7,439 bases of DNA, from positions 1 through 7,439 of the forward strand of contig JADHUD010000118.1 in the NCBI GenBank assembly GCA_016784705.1, given 5' to 3'. A program made the translations under genes and the position numbers. Under the pieces are notes generated by a model. It saw only the letters and a program-made list of their open reading frames with translations. It searched no databases and was not told where the DNA came from. Every line of letters begins with the position of its first letter. Positions within the stretch are counted from its first letter, which is position 1. This DNA is from Spirochaetia bacterium (lineage in GTDB: Bacteria > Spirochaetota > Spirochaetia > JABMQR01). Below, piece by piece: positions 6,027 through 7,439 of the stretch.

Positions 6027-7439
6027 CTATTCATTTACGCGATAGCTGTAATAGTGAGAGAACAGATCATTAGGAGCTTTGTCAATAAGATGTGACCCAT
6101 CATTGAGCAGTTTGTCTGTCTCAAATACAAGATGAATATTTTGGGGATTTCCTAATGCCGACTTTGTTATCGAGAATTCAATATTTCTCTGATTATAGAC
6201 CATTTCACTTACTCCATCGCCATTTTCTGAGACCATCTCCCAGTTCCAAACACGATATCCATTAACCGGTGCATATTTGTAGAAGCTTCCATTTTGGATA
6301 AGGAAATCAGCTCCTGAAGCCCACGGGAATGTCGGTACATACGGACCGGTATATCCGGTATCTTTATCTGTATCGGTATCTATAAGTATTGATATTTGAT
6401 CTGCCATTTTTTTGAAATTTGCTTCTCCTTCAACGGTAATAAGAATATATAATTTCTGACTGTCTTCTGTTATTTTTATTTCGGTTATATCAATTTCTTC
6501 GGGTAATGTGTCAGGATCTGCAGTTTCTCCGGGAGAATAATCCAATCCCGTAATTTTTTCCCAGTCTTCAGCGTTCCCATCGACATTGATTGTATGTTTA
6601 GTGCTTTTCTGCGGTGCTGCAGTCAGCTCTACGGTATTCGTCTCTGTGTTAGGATTTTCCGCATTATCCGATGCCCGGACCATACAGTAATAGGTGGTTC
6701 CGTTCTGTAGACCAGTAATGGTATATTCATAAGGATAGACCCCTTCCCCGACCTTTTGTGAATAGAATCCATGGGGTGATTCGGTTCCGTTAGGAAAATC
6801 CGTCCGCCGGCCTGTTCCCCTATAGTAGTTTGTTCCGGCAGTAGTCGTATCGACCTTTTCTATTTTATATGCGGTTTCTGGATCAATTGGAGATTTCGTG
6901 CTGAAATAGATGGTATAGGTTACAGGACGCGATTTGTCCCGGACGGTATCCCATCGTACTGTAATGGAACCGTCATCCGGTACCGCCTCCTGGATACCGA
7001 TCCTCGGCACCGGTGCAGCCGGCGGGGCAACGCCGGGTGATGCAGCTGTTGAATCCCATACCGGAGGTTCTGTATCCTTTTCTTTCATAACTGATGCAGC
7101 ATCCAGGTTGAGCAGCGGTGTTTTTGATCCCCCGACAAGAGGTTTATTATAGGTCAGCCAGCCTTGACGTGTTATCGTCTCCAGAAAACCTAAGGCTTTA
7201 GTTCTCGAAAGATATTGGTAATAATCTTTTTGCTGATTATCCGGAGCCATATCTGTGATGTAGGGATAGGTGCTGTGATCTTCGGTAAAAACCAGAAGAT
7301 CGACAGCCTCATCAAAAGTGTTTGTTTCCCCCAGCATAGTTCTGTTTATTTCCAGTTCAATTGCGTCTATGCCATTATTCGAGCGTGTGCTGACGGCATA
7401 AGGCACTAAGGCTATTGGTTCCCACTCCCATAGCTCATT
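6027..7439 (-). CDS. Secreted multidomain surface protein with FN3 and two CBM9/DOMON-like modules (N-terminus outside window)
   Basis: The frame is open to the window edge (470 residues, ending at TAG 6029-6027), so GTG 7406 is probably an internal codon rather than the start. From the edge: residues about 12-74 are the end of one beta-sandwich module. A Pro/Ala-rich linker follows (about 130-146), then a fibronectin type III domain (about 125-275, with TVRWDTV and the typical YTITGLQNGTTYYCMVRASD). A full C-terminal module spans about 282-470. It opens with INVDGNAEDW and has IDTDTDKDTGY (353-363) and GADFLIQNG (376-384), the pattern of CBM9/DOMON-like sugar- or haem-binding folds in extracellular proteins. 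The two modules share their last third in register. No catalytic domain is visible; one may lie upstream, since such tails are common on glycoside hydrolases, but that is speculation. It is co-directional with the lipoprotein gene, 128 bp apart. Both products appear exported, suggesting a shared glycan-related role. Confidence 0.8.
   Translation of the reverse strand, partial: NELWEWEPIALVPYAVSTRSNNGIDAIELEINRTMLGETNTFDEAVDLLVFTEDHSTYPYITDMAPDNQQKDYYQYLSRTKALGFLETITRQGWLTYNKPLVGGSKTPLLNLDAASVMKEKDTEPPVWDSTAASPGVAPPAAPVPRIGIQEAVPDDGSITVRWDTVRDKSRPVTYTIYFSTKSPIDPETAYKIEKVDTTTAGTNYYRGTGRRTDFPNGTESPHGFYSQKVGEGVYPYEYTITGLQNGTTYYCMVRASDNAENPNTETNTVELTAAPQKSTKHTINVDGNAEDWEKITGLDYSPGETADPDTLPEEIDITEIKITEDSQKLYILITVEGEANFKKMADQISILIDTDTDKDTGYTGPYVPTFPWASGADFLIQNGSFYKYAPVNGYRVWNWEMVSENGDGVSEMVYNQRNIEFSITKSALGNPQNIHLVFETDKLLNDGSHLIDKAPNDLFSHYYSYRVNE

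Noticed and set aside
6340..6390. Short repetitive DNA reading GATACnGATA on the complement
   Set aside because: It simply encodes the IDTDTDKDTGY metal-binding-like loop of the surface protein; it is not an array or mobile repeat.
7404..7406. GTG 7406 as the start of the surface-protein gene
   Set aside because: The frame stays open to the window edge, no ribosome-binding site precedes GTG, and the protein would start in the middle of a duplicated module.
1..7439. CRISPR arrays, insertion sequences, phage or toxin-antitoxin genes
   Set aside because: No spaced identical repeats, transposase or integrase motifs, or small paired genes were seen on either strand. The phage-like motifs in the lipoprotein are shared with many bacterial surface proteins.

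Overview
The window looks bacterial, at roughly 43% GC. Ribosome-binding sites are strong AGGAGG/AAAGGAG types, and one secreted protein carries a relaxed lipobox (L-P-F-A-C). The mix of a molybdenum hydroxylase, an NCS2 purine permease and large secreted multidomain proteins suits an anaerobic or facultative Spirochaetota member (Treponema/Spirochaeta-like). Bacillota remain possible. The lineage is inference; there is no rRNA or marker gene here.

Left half (1-3806) is a divergent purine-use module. A molybdopterin-binding xanthine dehydrogenase subunit runs leftward from ATG 2160 and leaves the window about at its catalytic glutamate motif. A 472-residue xanthine/urate permease runs rightward from GTG 2388. 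Their 227-bp shared control region holds three TTGATT half-sites in alternating orientation at exact 13-bp steps. It also holds two 10-bp-phased TGCAACAA repeats enclosed by a wide 9-bp dyad. The natural reading is uptake of an oxidised purine by the permease and its hydroxylation by the dehydrogenase, both controlled from one region.

The middle (3807-3921) is a short convergent gap. It has two overlapping, mutually exclusive hairpins, one suited to end each converging transcript.

The right half (3922-7439) has two leftward genes for exported proteins. One is a 658-residue lipoprotein with an Asp-box (BNR) beta-propeller and a predicted jelly-roll insert; it has its own extended -10 promoter and a strong Shine-Dalgarno. 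Upstream of it is the C-terminal 470 residues of a surface protein built from two copies of a CBM9/DOMON-like module with a fibronectin III domain between them. Both point to carbohydrate or glycan recognition outside the cytoplasm. No sequence link to the purine module is visible.

No RNA genes, CRISPR, insertion sequences or phage genes were seen. I did not find a convincing wholly new system. The most unusual items are the alternating operator array, the propeller/jelly-roll lipoprotein and the duplicated surface module.
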